DNA from: Henckelia pumila
Lineage: Eukaryota > Streptophyta > Magnoliopsida > Lamiales > Gesneriaceae
Assembly (NCBI RefSeq): GCF_033568475.1
Contig: NW_027331831.1
Coordinates: 4,154,001-4,218,000 of the forward strand
Direction: 5' to 3'
Length of the DNA: 64,000 nt
Shown here: one piece after another, positions 1 to 11,618 of the stretch
Layout: each line of letters starts with the position of its first letter
How positions within the stretch are numbered: position 1 is the first letter of the stretch
Translations under genes and position numbers: made by a program
Notes under the pieces: model-generated
Databases searched by the model: none
What the model was told of the DNA's origin: nothing
What the model saw: the letters and a program-made list of their open reading frames with translations, nothing else

Positions 1-1820
1 TCAATAATTATCATTGAAAATGTAAATACATAAGTTGACTTTTTTCAGACATGTATATATAATGCGCAAACATTGTTTAATTGGATGCATGACTTGTACC
101 GGTTTGACTTTGTATCCACTTAAGACATATTGCGGATATTGCCTACTTTCACATTTTATGTCATATATTTAAAATTGTCTCAACCTATAATATATTTCAG
201 TTATGTGAAAGATACATTTTGTAAGGTGAAATAAATATACCATGGATTTGATATAATCGTCGAAGAATTTTGATATATTGAATATTGATTGTGAGAACGA
301 GCTGAAGTATTCGTCTCTTGTTTATCCAATACATGTACATCATCTCAATCAATGATCATAGATGGCCACAATTTTTAAATAGCAGTGTTTTACTTAATGT
401 GAATGGCAGAAATTATTTTCGTGTGTAATAAGTATCAAATTTGAATAGGCTTTGTGATGAATATTGTGGATTTGACTGGTGGAAATGAAAATTATTTATT
501 AAGCATATCTTTTAACCCCGTTCAAAGATAAATTAGATTTGTTAATTATTACAAATTAAAAGTTGATAGTGGAATGTGCCGACAGAACAGGAGTAACAAG
601 CAAGTCTTGCACATGATATAGGGGGTCTTGGCGATAAAATAATATACTGATTATTGCTAATTATATATTTAATTACCTTGAGAAGATTGGATACAATAAA
701 TAAATAAATATCATGGACTTTTAGGTGTCTTAATTATTTATTTGAATTTGAATGTTCCAACCATTGATTATTAATTATTACTCGGACGGAAGGTGGTGGA
801 ATTGGTGTCACGTCTTTGGTATTTGGTATAATAGCGACGTGTCCTTTTAACTGTGGATTTCTTAATGCAAATATTTTAACTGAAAAATATATTTAAATTT
901 TTTTTTGAAAACGAAAAATATATTTAAATAGATAATATAAATTGCTACATTTTTCTCAATGATTTCGTATCATATTTAGGTGATAAAATTTTTGCAATTT
1001 AAAAATGATGTGTTAAAATTGGAAGTGGCCACTCACACACTATATATAAATAATATAATATATATAAAAAAATATACGTGCGTTGAACGTAACAATAATT
1101 TTATTTGATTGAGACCGAAGTTATTAAATTTCGTCGAATGTTTAGCTTTATTAAAATCAAGTGTTATACTTTTTACGGGCAAGTTCAACTTCAGTCACCA
1201 TGATTCAATATCTAATTAGCTACTGAAGTGGTCATATGAACTATTTAACTTTATTTTTTGTTATATTTGTCGATTTCTGATCGATGGTTTTTTGTAGTGA
1301 TATTATATGTTTATGCATTGAGTTTGATTTATTTTTTAGCTAACAATTTTAAAATAATAACATATGTTATATATTTATTGAAAAACGTAAAATATATATT
1401 TGTTACAAACTGTAAGATCAAGAGATTTGTGTTTTACTAAAAGCTATAGTTAGTGGTAATTGTGTAATGCAAATCTTTTATATTGTATCGCAGTTCAAAC
1501 AAACACATGTTTTAATTGTTTAACCCAAGAAGACAATTATTGCACCCTAATAATCACCTTATCAAAAATTGTGCTTTCAATCAATATGAATCGAAACTAC
1601 GAGCTTGACTCTGATATTAATTGTATGGCCGATCACGTCTCGCTTTACCAAAATTTATAGTTGATGGTAACAATACGACTCAAAATTTTAAACAATACAA
1701 AATCTCAAGTGTCATGTTTTGATTAATGCTCTCAGAAACTATTATTGCACCCAGCATAAACAATTAATGTTAAATGATAATTTTACTTATATTGATTTTT
1801 AAGAAAAAACATTAATTTTT
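1..1820. other. AT-rich intergenic DNA, no gene supported
   Basis: No open frame here shows a recognisable domain, plausible splice structure or codon bias. The short open frames near 1.26-1.66 kb are low-complexity translations of AT-rich DNA. I see no RNA gene or clear transposon end. Confidence 0.6.
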
Positions 1821-1824
1821 TTTT

Positions 1825-2345
1825 CCTGAGAAATGATTTTTTGATTCATTAACTTGTCCAAATTTGAGTTTTAGTTCATTGAGTTGTCAAATTAATTTGG
1901 TTATGGTGCACTAATATTTAATTTTCAATTATTGTCAGTATTTTTTTTATTATAAATCAGTATTTTCCAGTTTCACGTCCTCAATTAGACCAAAAGTAGC
2001 CGAATTAAAATTTAGCGTATCACAAATAAACTTTGTAAACTTAGTGGACCAAATCATAATATTAAATAAGTTAGTGAACAAAAAAAACTATTTTTCTTTA
2101 TTTAAAAGATTTTATTTAGAGATGGATTTTGATCTTCTATTGATAAAGTAAATATAAATCACATATTATTTTTTCTCTGATAAATCATGTTAATCATTAG
2201 ACAATTGTTGTAACTTAACTTGCTACATTAATTTCTTTCAGATAAATGATGTTTTGATTTATTAACTTGTCCAAATTTGAGTTTTAGTCCATTGAGTTGT
2301 AAAATTTGGTTTTGGTGCACTAACAATTAGTTTTTGACTATTTCT
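1825..2345. repeat. Direct repeat pair with partly inverted middle copy
   Basis: A stretch of about 105 bp at 1829-1935 (attaacttgtccaaatttga...gtgcacta) recurs at about 2236-2335 with few changes. Between them, 2036-2095 reads as a diverged inverted version (agtggaccaaat...agttagtgaac). This looks like one fold-back MITE plus a half copy. Family not identified. Confidence 0.5.
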
Positions 2346-2384
2346 TTTAAATTTTCATATTTTTTTACCGATTCATCCCTCTTA

Positions 2385-3715
2385 AATTCATATTATTAAC
2401 TACTTGTATAATTATTTTATTTTATTAGTATTAATTGATTCTATTAGACAAATATTATATTGTAATACAAATATGAACATAAAACTTAGTTATAAAATTG
2501 ATTATATTAGCCAAGTATTATACTATAATACAAATATCAATATGAAACTTAGTTATAATCATACTCTCTATGTCTCACTTATTTAAACTACATTTATTTT
2601 TTATTTGTCTCAATTATATAGTTTAGTTCTCATATTAAATATCATATGTCCTACTCTTTTAACAATTTATCCATGTTAAATTTATATTATTAACTACTTG
2701 TATAATTATTTTATTTTATTAAAGTTCAATTAAATAAGGGCAAATAAGAAATTCTTTTACAAAATTTATTTTTACAAACACTTTCTTAATATATATGTGA
2801 AAATACACACAAGCCTAAATAAATGAGACAAAATGAATATATTTTTTACCTTGGACAAGAAAATATTTATGTTGTGTATTAATTCTTTTAAATTTTCATA
2901 TTATTTTACCGATTTATCCCTATTAAATTCATATTATTAACTACTTGTATAATTATTTTATTTTATTATTATTAATTGATTCTATTAGACAATATTATAC
3001 TGTAATACAAATATGAACATAAAACTTAATTACAATCATACTCTCTATGTCTCACTTATTTAAATTATATTTATTTTTTATATGTCTCAATTATATAGTC
3101 TAGTTTTCACATTAAATATCATATATCCTACTATTTTAACAATTTATCCCTATTAAATTCATATTATTAACTATTTGTATAATTATTTTATTTTATTAAA
3201 CTTTCATTAAATAAGGGCAAAATAAGAAATTTCTTTACAAAATTTACTTTTTCAAATACTTTCTTAATATATATGTGAAAATACACACAATCCTAAACAC
3301 GTGGGACGAAATGAGTATATTTTTACTTTGGACAAGAAAATATTAATGTTGTTTATTACATACATTAGTAGTCCTTACAATTTTCAAAAATATTAGACAA
3401 AAATATTAATTATTAAGTGAATAATGATAATAACTAAAGTGTCATTTTTATTTCATATTAAATATCATATGTCATATTCTTTTACCAATTTATCTCTATT
3501 AAATTCATATTATTAACTACTTGTATAATTATTTTATTTTATTAAAACTTCATTAAATAAGGGTAAAATGAGAAATTTCTTTATAAAATTTATTTTTTCA
3601 AACAGTTTCCTAAAATTTTCATAAATATTACAAAAAAATATTAATTATTAAATTAAAAATGATAATAACTAAAGTGTCACTTGTATAAATATATATATAT
3701 ATATATATACAAATA
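2385..3715. repeat. Direct-repeat array, five copies of a ~50-bp core
   Basis: The core ttaaattcatattattaact followed by acttgtataattattttattttatta occurs near 2388, 2677, 2919, 3149 and 3496. Longer flanking blocks are shared between subsets of copies (aatacaaatatgaacataaa near 2466 and 3004; actaaagtgtcac near 3437 and 3667). Spacing is irregular (230-350 bp), so this is a decayed tandem or nested array. No coding content. Confidence 0.6.
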
Positions 3716-3869
3716 AATAAAGAGTATAATATAATAGACAAATAAATAAATTAAGACATATTTCAATTAATATAATAATTTTTTAGTTTAAGAAATGAAT
3801 TAAAATTAACAATTAATCTACTTTGAATAACAAATCAATGGAAACAAAATTAAGATAAATTTCAATTAA

Positions 3870-4335
3870 TAAATTTTTTAATTTAAAACATGAATTAAAT
3901 ATTAACATTTAATATACCTTAAATAAATGGACAAAAATTAATTACTCTTGATTAATCTAGAAAATAAAATAAAAACCTAAAAAAACATTGGAAATGACAA
4001 AAACATTTAATTAATAGTATTTAAGATAAAAAAGGGTAAATTAGAAAATTCATAATTGGAACTCATATATTTATAAGAGTAATAGATAGATAATAGATAA
4101 TAACTTTTTTTAATTTAAGACATGAATTAAATATTAACAATTAATATACCTTGAATATATAAATGAACAAAAATTAATTACTCTTGACTAATCTAGAAAA
4201 TAAAATAAAAAACCTAAAAAAACATTGAAAATGACAAAAATATTTAATTAATAGTATTTAAGATAAAGAAGGGTAAATTAGAAAATTCACAATTGGAACT
4301 CATATATTTATAAGAGTAATAGATAATAGATAGAT
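3870..4335. repeat. Tandem duplication, ~232-bp unit, two copies
   Basis: The block beginning atttaaaacatgaattaaat near 3880 and ending in aagagtaatagatagataat is repeated 232 bp further on (tgaattaaat at about 3891 and 4123) with only scattered differences. The two copies abut, so this is a recent local tandem duplication. A hairpin MITE follows immediately. Confidence 0.7.
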
Positions 4336-4343
4336 AGATATAT

Positions 4344-4479
4344 TTTTGATCCCCTCCATCCAAGGGTGCAGGGATTTTGTGAGCGACCACTAAAACCGTG
4401 TTTTAGTGGTTAAAATCCGATATCGGGTTTTAGTGGTCGCCCACAAAATTCCTGCATCCTTGGATGCAGGGGATCAGAA
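4344..4479. mobile_element. Hairpin MITE #1 next to (TA)n
   Basis: A 136-bp near-perfect inverted repeat. The left arm begins ttttgatcccctccatccaa and the right arm ends ttggatgcaggggatcagaa. The inner arms gcgaccactaaaac and gttttagtggtcgc also pair. Simple GATA and TA repeats lie directly outside both ends. It has no coding capacity. It shares layout, and partly the CACTAAAAC motif, with the hairpin at 25,975. Confidence 0.75.
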
Positions 4480-4490
4480 CGTGTATATAA

Positions 4491-4498
4491 TATATATG

Positions 4499-4553
<55 letters not shown>
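4491..4553. repeat. (TA)n microsatellite
   Basis: About 28 uninterrupted TA units directly downstream of hairpin MITE #1. Confidence 0.95.
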
Positions 4554-4554
<1 letters not shown>

Positions 4555-4559
4555 CTTAT

Positions 4560-5653
4560 AACTAGATATCGAATTTAAAGTAGTTGAATGAGTACTTGTT
4601 TTATTTTCTACGGTGTAAGTGAGACTAGATTGAATAAAAAATAGACCCCCCTCAATTTCAAGATCATTAGAATCAAGAAAATAAATTTTCAATCGCTTTA
4701 GTCAAGAAATAAATGATTTTATATGTAATTAGTTTGAAATGAAGGTACGTTTTCACCCAAGTATTCTGAATAAATTGTCATGCCACAAGAAATTAATTGT
4801 AATGATTTTAATATACAATCTCATCTAATATTGTATTATATAATTGTGTCCCATCTACGATTACATCGACTGTTTTATGACCCACATGCCCAAATAACTA
4901 ATAACATTATTATGGAATTTTATTTTAGAGAGATATTAAATTATTATTAATATTGAAGTTGACAGTGTATAAACATTTATTTATTCGTGTCCATCTTGTA
5001 AACGCGTTTGCTACATCTTTAGTTTGCAGGTTCCAAGATGCTGAAGACCAACGCGTCCACACCATCCATTAGAGCTAGGTGAAATTGTGGTCGGATCTTG
5101 AGATATGTCGCGCGTGCGCGTGTGCGCGCTCGATTGATTAATATAAATAGCAAGAAGGATTGTCACTCAATCATTTACACATAGGATTCATAAACAAAAA
5201 ATACAACCAATTTAGTACCGTCAAGAATCCTAAAGTATCAAATAACTTTCATGACTATTTAATGCTAGATAGTAATGTACTTTTGAGATAGGGAGGATGT
5301 TTTCTTGATGAAGTTTCAGTTTAATAATCTGGTATCGTTCCTATAAGTACTCTCAGATTTAGTTCCAATTGCATTCAATCCAGGAACCAACCACAAATTT
5401 ATACCAAGCACAAAGGTAAAAGAGGCCTGTGGGGCATAAATTTTCTATAAATCCAATCACTGGAAGTATACAGAAGTTCAATGCAGAACTGATACCAATT
5501 ATTACACATATTAAGCCTGCAAAAACTACGCCATGCCAAATATGAAAAATGCAGAGATAAGTTCCAAAGCTGATTCTCAGGCAGTATTTCCCTACTGATA
5601 AAAAATGTACATACATAATTCATCGTATGTGTGGTTAAAGATGAAACAAGGTA
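4560..5653. other. Intergenic, 3' side of the RNA helicase gene
   Basis: No gene is supported. Open frames at 5.36-5.62 kb on the minus strand lie just beyond the helicase stop codon and most likely represent its 3' untranslated region. A GC alternating tract and a TATA-like box at 5.11-5.15 kb are listed separately. Confidence 0.5.
5109..5150 (+). promoter_or_regulatory. Alternating CG/TG tract followed by TATA-like box, no gene attached
   Basis: A 24-bp alternating purine-pyrimidine run (cgcgcgtgcgcgtgtgcgcg) is followed 10 bp later by TATAAATAG (5142-5150). Downstream sequence on the plus strand runs into the 3' end of the helicase gene without a reading frame. It could be an orphan or antisense promoter, or an accident of composition. 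Confidence 0.25.
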
Positions 5654-8600
5654 CTACTTTCGTATCCGAATCCCAGAATTACCTTTCAATCCCATCTTAA
5701 GAGCAGTTTTCCGGAAAAGTGTAGGTGGCTTTTGTAAACCGATTGATGCTGAGAATTGGTTGGCCAACTCGACAAGCGTTGTCTTGTCTCTGCCAATTGT
5801 GTTTATGGAATTGTAATACCCGAGCCAGGCATGATATGCTGCTTCTTTGACACTAGCATCAATCTTTTCGATTGAATTCTCAATCTACATTCGGAGTATC
5901 AGAAAATATCAAGAAAGACTGCCATAGCCAACTATTTGCATGGAATCACTCCCGCAAATCAAACAACTTTTGTGTTTCTATTTTTAAATCTATCTCAAAA
6001 TTTTGCCTTCACTTGACTTCAACCTCCTTGACGATATTACCAATTTATTGCTTCTTTGTTTTCCGTAAAAAAAATAAAATAAAATTTATGGCTGTGCGTA
6101 AATACTATCATCAGGCCACCTACCATGAGCTCGTTATTTTAGGAAAAATAGCTTTAACATGACAACCGAACCAACGGTCGCAAGCTAAATCCCCCGACAC
6201 ACAAAACTTCAAATATCTTATTACCTTTTTCTACATTAGCATTCAACGCCTAATGCTCGACAAACATACATAAGTGCTTCTTAGATATTTATTCCAAACA
6301 TGTATTCACCGATGTTAGGTCCACAAGTCAGGGTGAATTATGCTATTGAGCCACCTCCTATGAGATAAATAGAAGAGATTGTATACCTTTACTTTCATAT
6401 CAGGATCTAAAGTAGGCAAATCGAGTTTCTCAATAGGAAGATCCTTCAACTCATCCAGGAAATATTGTTCCCAAGGTGAAAGCAACAGAAACCCTTCTCC
6501 TTCTTTGCCTTGCCGTCCTGTTCTTCCAAGCCGATGAATATATTGCCCTCGATCAGGGGGTATCCCCACCTGTTATTGTTGATTTTTTTATCAGAAACGA
6601 TATTCGCTTATGATAACAAAATTTACATCTAGAGGTATGCAACAATGCAGCAATACTGGACTTTTGATTTGAACTCGTATGGGTAAACATCAAAGACCTA
6701 TGAACCATTGGATTCTCTACGGTCTTTGCCAAGTTGTGCCTGATCACATCACCAAATGCCTTGATAAAAATTTTGTGGTGGTAGATATTTTCTAGAACAG
6801 GTGATATAAAGATGTTAAGGTGTAAACATTTAATCTGGTAATAAAATCCTTGCGCAAACAAGTGACATCAAAGAGTTTGGTCATTTGGTACCGTAAATAT
6901 GGACGGAACATACAAGAAATATGGTTTTTAGAATTGGATGTGTAAGGATTAACTAAAGTGTTAAAAAAATGCAATAGACAATCACTTCACCTGAATAACC
7001 AATGTCACATCAGGATAATGCATCCCTCGAGCTGATACATCAGATGTAATCAGAATCAATCCTTTTGATACCTTGAATTCGTCAGAGATCCGAGTACGAT
7101 AGAGCGAAGGCTTTTTTGAATGAATCTCTCGAACATTCAATTTCAACTCACGCAAAAGGGAAAACAAGAATGATGTCACTGCTGCTGTAGCACAAAAAAC
7201 AATTACCTGAGAAGAAGTAAAGCAGTTATCTGTAAGAATCAAATAATTATGAATTCCAAATACTGAAGTATCACAAGACCTATCTCAAACCTACCTTGTA
7301 GTCTAGCACTTGACTTGTATGGTGCTTCAAAAGATGGTGTACCATATGAAAATGCTGGTCATGGGGTGCAACAAGATAAAATTGTTTAACCTGCTCAAAG
7401 AGTTAGCACTAAGATCATATTGATGACTCACTTCAATAAAGCTTGATAAAATGAAGCTATCATCCTCAGTTCTTTAAAACTGGAGACAAGGTCAAATGAC
7501 TTTGGATCAATTAACTCCAAATTCCATGCAATGGGGATAATCTCATCAGTTTAACCCAGAAGAAAACAAGGCACAATCAAATCGAATAATATACCTTGTC
7601 ATGAATTTCCAGACACCCAATACCCACTGTATCAATATAGGAAGATTCCCTTTTCAAAACAAGTTGGGATATTCGACGGACCTGAAATTTGACAATTTCG
7701 AAATTAAGAACTCCTAAGAGTTTTATAGTTTACCCTTGCTCTTATACAATCAAAGGACTAGTTAATTTTAAGCAAAAAGGCTGAACCTCCTTTGGCATCA
7801 TAGCTGAAAAGAGTAAAGTCTGCCTTTTGCGAGGCAAACAATCAACAATATTCTCCACATCCTTCCGAAAACCAAGGTCTAGCAGGCGATCAGCTTCATC
7901 AAGTATGAGCATCTGCAGTCCCATCAATCTCACAGAGATGCCCGATTTGTTTTCAATGTGATCTAACAATCTACCAGGAGTGGCAACAATTATCTGCAAA
8001 CATCACATCCTTGTAAAAAGTGCTCACAATAGAACCTTACTGAAATAATCAACTTCAGTAAAATCATATATACACCTGACACAAATTTGATTCTAAGCGT
8101 TTTTGGTCAACTTTAAACCTTGTCCCTCCAACTAGTGTTTGAACACCAACACCATCATGGTGCCTCAGGAGTACATTTGCTTCCGCACAGATTTGACTCG
8201 CAATTTCTCGAGTGGGGCATAAAACAAGAACATATATTGGAGGGACTCGCTGAATTTTGTTACCACTTGATGCCTTCAGAACTGTTTCAATAGCAGGAAG
8301 CTGTTTATTTTTAGCAACGCAATAAGGCAAAGAGAACCAAGAACAATTTACAAATAAAGCTGTAAATAAGAAGGCTTGGGACCCACCAAAAAGGCAATAC
8401 TCTTTCCTGTACCAGCCCTAGCCTTGACTAAAGCATCCTTCCCTGCTCCAAAGAACGGTCACAGATAATTAAAAAAAAAAACAAATGGTAATGATATTTA
8501 TCCCAACCAAGAAAAACATAGCAAGCTGTACTAAATTATTTCACAGCATCTGAGATTCGAGGGATGAAGAAAAATAATAACAAAAAGTGTCCTAACACAC

Positions 8601-10377
8601 AAATAACAGATATTGTACTTCCTTCAAATCAAGGGCAGGTTTAATGGAAACAGAAAAAAATATAATAGATCAGTTTTCATGATTCAAACTGGCATAATTA
8701 GTGAAAACAAAATCCTACACGTAATCTTCTGACCTTGTAGGATAGTTTTAGACTTCACCCTTACCTAAATGTAGGCTAGTTTCCAAAACCACGACAGTGG
8801 CAACAATATCAGAGTGATTAGAAGGTTATTGAGTAAATGAAATATTACTTTGCACAAAAGTATCCATCCTAAGAAATGTGGGTAAACCTACAAGCTGGAG
8901 TGTGACAAGACAAGAAAGAAAAAGGAATGTCAGATAGAAAGGGTTTAACATTAAAACAGTCTAAAAATCAAGTGTTAAAACTTAGATTACTAACTGAATC
9001 ATTTCGGTTTAGTACTTGGGCAATGTGCTCACAGAGTTTGACACAATTATAAGTAAATGTTACACAGGAAATCCGAAATTGCAAACCTTCAAGGACCACA
9101 GAAAGTGTGGCGTCTTGAACAGCGGTCATTTGCACATAACCAGCTTCAGTAAGTGCTCGGACGGTTAAAGGAGATACGTTACACTCATCGAACCTGAAGA
9201 AGCACCCTTCACCTTAATTATAATCAACACCGAACCATTAAAATGTATCATACTTAATTAAATATATCCATGCATACCTTTTAGAACTAAGAACGGATTC
9301 CTCTTCAATTTCTTCTCTCCCATCCCCCAGCATACTCCTAGATCTGAACTCCTTTCGGATGACTTCAACTTGCTGAGACAAGTCATCCTCATCCTCTACA
9401 AAATTCAATGGCACTCTCTTTTTTATTTTCATATCGTATTTCCCCAGTGCCGCACGGCTACCCACTATCCTTTCAGTTTGTCCCCCAATTCCGGGTTCAT
9501 CTTCATCCTCGGAATCATCACTATCATCCCCCGATGAATCCATCACACCACCTCGAAATTTTGGCCATTTTGGGCTCCTCCTGCCACCCGAAGCTGCTTT
9601 AATACCTGAGCTATCTTTACGATTTGAATCACTAGTTCTTGAAAAAGTCGACCTTTCTCTTATCTCACTTGCAGAACCTACAGAATAACAACGCCTAAAA
9701 TTCAAGAAATCACCTACATCCTTTGACATCCCACTTCTTGAAATTATTGTCGAACCAAAATCACCACATATTTGGCTAGAACACTGTTTGCCAAAATCAG
9801 CCATTAAATCACTTCTCCGCTCCCTATAAGTACAAAAATATCTCGGTTTTGTTAAATTACCAGTCATTGCACTCGAATATACACTCTCACCATTCTTCTC
9901 AGCCACATTAAAATTAAAAGTCGATTTCCTTGAATCAATCATCTCACCAGTAATTCGGCTTTTGGAAGCCTTAGTCACTGGAACTGGAATCTCTGACGGG
10001 CCGTCAGCTTCATTCCACAAATCCTCAGCTCCTTCCTTCATGAATCGATCAGCAAGGGCCCGAATGTGATCTTTTGCAGATAACGGTCCATAACTAGGCT
10101 GGCTCCTATCAACTTGTTGAGGGCCAATTGATGGGTTTTCAACAGAGACTAGTTTTGACCGGATTTCTGACCGAATTCGAGCTTGGTAAACTTGCTTCTC
10201 TTGATCGAGCAGGCGTCTCTCTTTCTCACGGGCTTTTTTCTCATGCAAGCGTTTCCATTGCCACTTGTTAAGCCCGCCGGGGAAGGTACGTGGGCCGCCA
10301 CCCATGGAACGGAGGAAAGTGAGGCTCCGAGGGAAAGATTTGAAACGTTGATGGAGGGAAATGGAGCGAAAATTCAT
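5654..10377 (-). CDS. RH26: DEAD-box ATP-dependent RNA helicase, RH26/RH31 type
   Basis: Ten exons read without a break on the minus strand: 9278-10377, 9087-9193, 8387-8442, 8076-8300, 7787-7993, 7595-7681, 7295-7390, 6991-7206, 6387-6569, 5654-5884. Every intron is GT..AG and phases agree. The product is 835 aa, the length expected for plant RH26. The N-terminus (first ~45 residues) is rich in Arg/Ser/Phe and could be an organelle transit peptide. Residues ~60-365 are a charged, poorly conserved extension with an acidic patch. The helicase core follows: Q motif (F368, Q393), motif I AGTGKS (412-417), Ia PTRE (450), Ib TPGR (501), II DEAD (528-531), III (559-561), V (~681-691), VI HRLGRTGR (710-717). 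ATP-dependent RNA unwinding or remodelling is the expected activity. Two core residues are unusual: motif III reads SAM instead of SAT, and motif V has His689 where Asp is usual. RH26 versus RH31 is not settled. Confidence 0.9.
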
Positions 10378-10405
10378 GGCGGAAGAAGAGCTGAGGAAAA
10401 AGGTT

Positions 10406-10414
10406 TTAGGGTTT
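10406..10414 (-). promoter_or_regulatory. telo-box (AAACCCTAA) upstream of the helicase start
   Basis: Read on the minus strand, AAACCCTAA lies about 30 nt before the ATG at 10377. This telo-box is known from promoters and leaders of plant translation and ribosome-related genes, which would fit an RNA helicase. No TATA box is evident nearby. Confidence 0.45.
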
Positions 10415-10498
10415 AAGAAATGTGGAATTTAAGGCTTCAAAGATTCAAGCTTTTTATCCTTTCTAATTTCCATGATTAATGTAATAATTGACAATCTA

Positions 10499-10741
10499 GA
10501 GTGCGTTTGGATTAAGAAGTAAGAAAAGAAAAAATGTTCCAATGTGTTTTGGGTAAATTTGCAGTGCTTTTAGAAGCACTTGTTTAAACCAAATGATTTT
10601 TTATAAATCAACTAAAAAAAATGTTTTCAATCTATTTATTCAAGCACAAAATTATTGCAGTTTTTATTTAAAAAAATATTTTTAAAAATCAACTTAAAAA
10701 AACACTTTTAAAAGCAAAATGCTTCTGTAACCAAACTTCCC
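10499..10741. mobile_element. MITE-like repeat in the helicase upstream region
   Basis: The left end gagtgcgtttggattaag and the right end gcttctgtaaccaaacttccc form an imperfect inverted pair (GTTTGG/CCAAAC). The inner sequence, with tcaatctatttattcaagc and acaaaattatt, has a relative at 63,183-63,490. No coding capacity and no clear target duplication. Confidence 0.45.
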
Positions 10742-10745
10742 TTTA

Positions 10746-11618
10746 TACACATGCAATGCAACTTTTGCTAAGGTTGAAGAAGCATTTTACCTAAATTTAT
10801 GAGATATTTTTTTAACCTCGGTCAATAAAAAAATGACATATTTAAGGGTTGAGATTTATTTATATATATATATATATAGTCCTAGTGTTTTTTCAATGGA
10901 CCCTATAAATAATGATAAATACTCACCCTTAAATATATCTTGGGACTGTATCTGTAAAAATAATGTGAAATTATCTTCAAATACACCAGAAGAGGTCATT
11001 TTCTTAAAAATAAAGATAAAAAAATTGATCGAATCTATTTTACAAAATTTCCAGTTTAAAATTACTGTGATTGTTATATCTCCTGGCCTAGTAAGAAAGA
11101 TTAGACCTCAAGATCTAAATGATTTAAATTAAACTATTTATTAATTATTCATAATTCTTTAATAAAAAACATAAAAATACAAGAATTAGAGATCTATTTA
11201 TAAATTTAGTGATACTATTATAGTCAAATTTGTGTGGTTTAATTCTATTGCTGGATTAACAATTTACACCAATTAATTAAATATTTATAAAATTAACTTT
11301 CATATATATTATAAATTTAGATTATCATATTATTTGTTTACCAAATTATACTATTTATTAAAAATTTATAATCATAAAAAACCAAATAAAAAAAAGTGAG
11401 TGCAGCACAAAAGGCGACAAGCTATGAGAAAATGGGTTCTTGCCGAACTTTAAAGCCAACAGACTAAAAAAGACACAAGGATCCTTCGTATATACATACA
11501 TATATATATATATATATCTGTTGGAAAAAATAAACATATTGATACAATTGCATGGAGGCTGCATGTGGGGGGTGACAATATTCATATCAATGTCCTAGAC
11601 TACTTGAGCTTGCGTTCA
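10746..11618. other. Intergenic between the helicase and CHR18-like genes
   Basis: AT-rich sequence with short TA runs at 10,857 and 11,498. It would contain the 3' untranslated region of the CHR18-like gene and distal promoter of the RNA helicase. No further gene is supported. Confidence 0.5.

Noticed and set aside
4474..4692. Minus-strand open frame with a Tyr-Ile repeat tail
   Set aside because: It is the translation of the (TA)n microsatellite; similar frames occur at other TA tracts (38.4-38.6, 60.9-61.2, 62.4-62.6 kb).
5359..5623. Two overlapping minus-strand open frames after the RNA helicase
   Set aside because: They follow directly on the helicase stop codon with no domain or splice logic, so they are best explained as 3' untranslated sequence.
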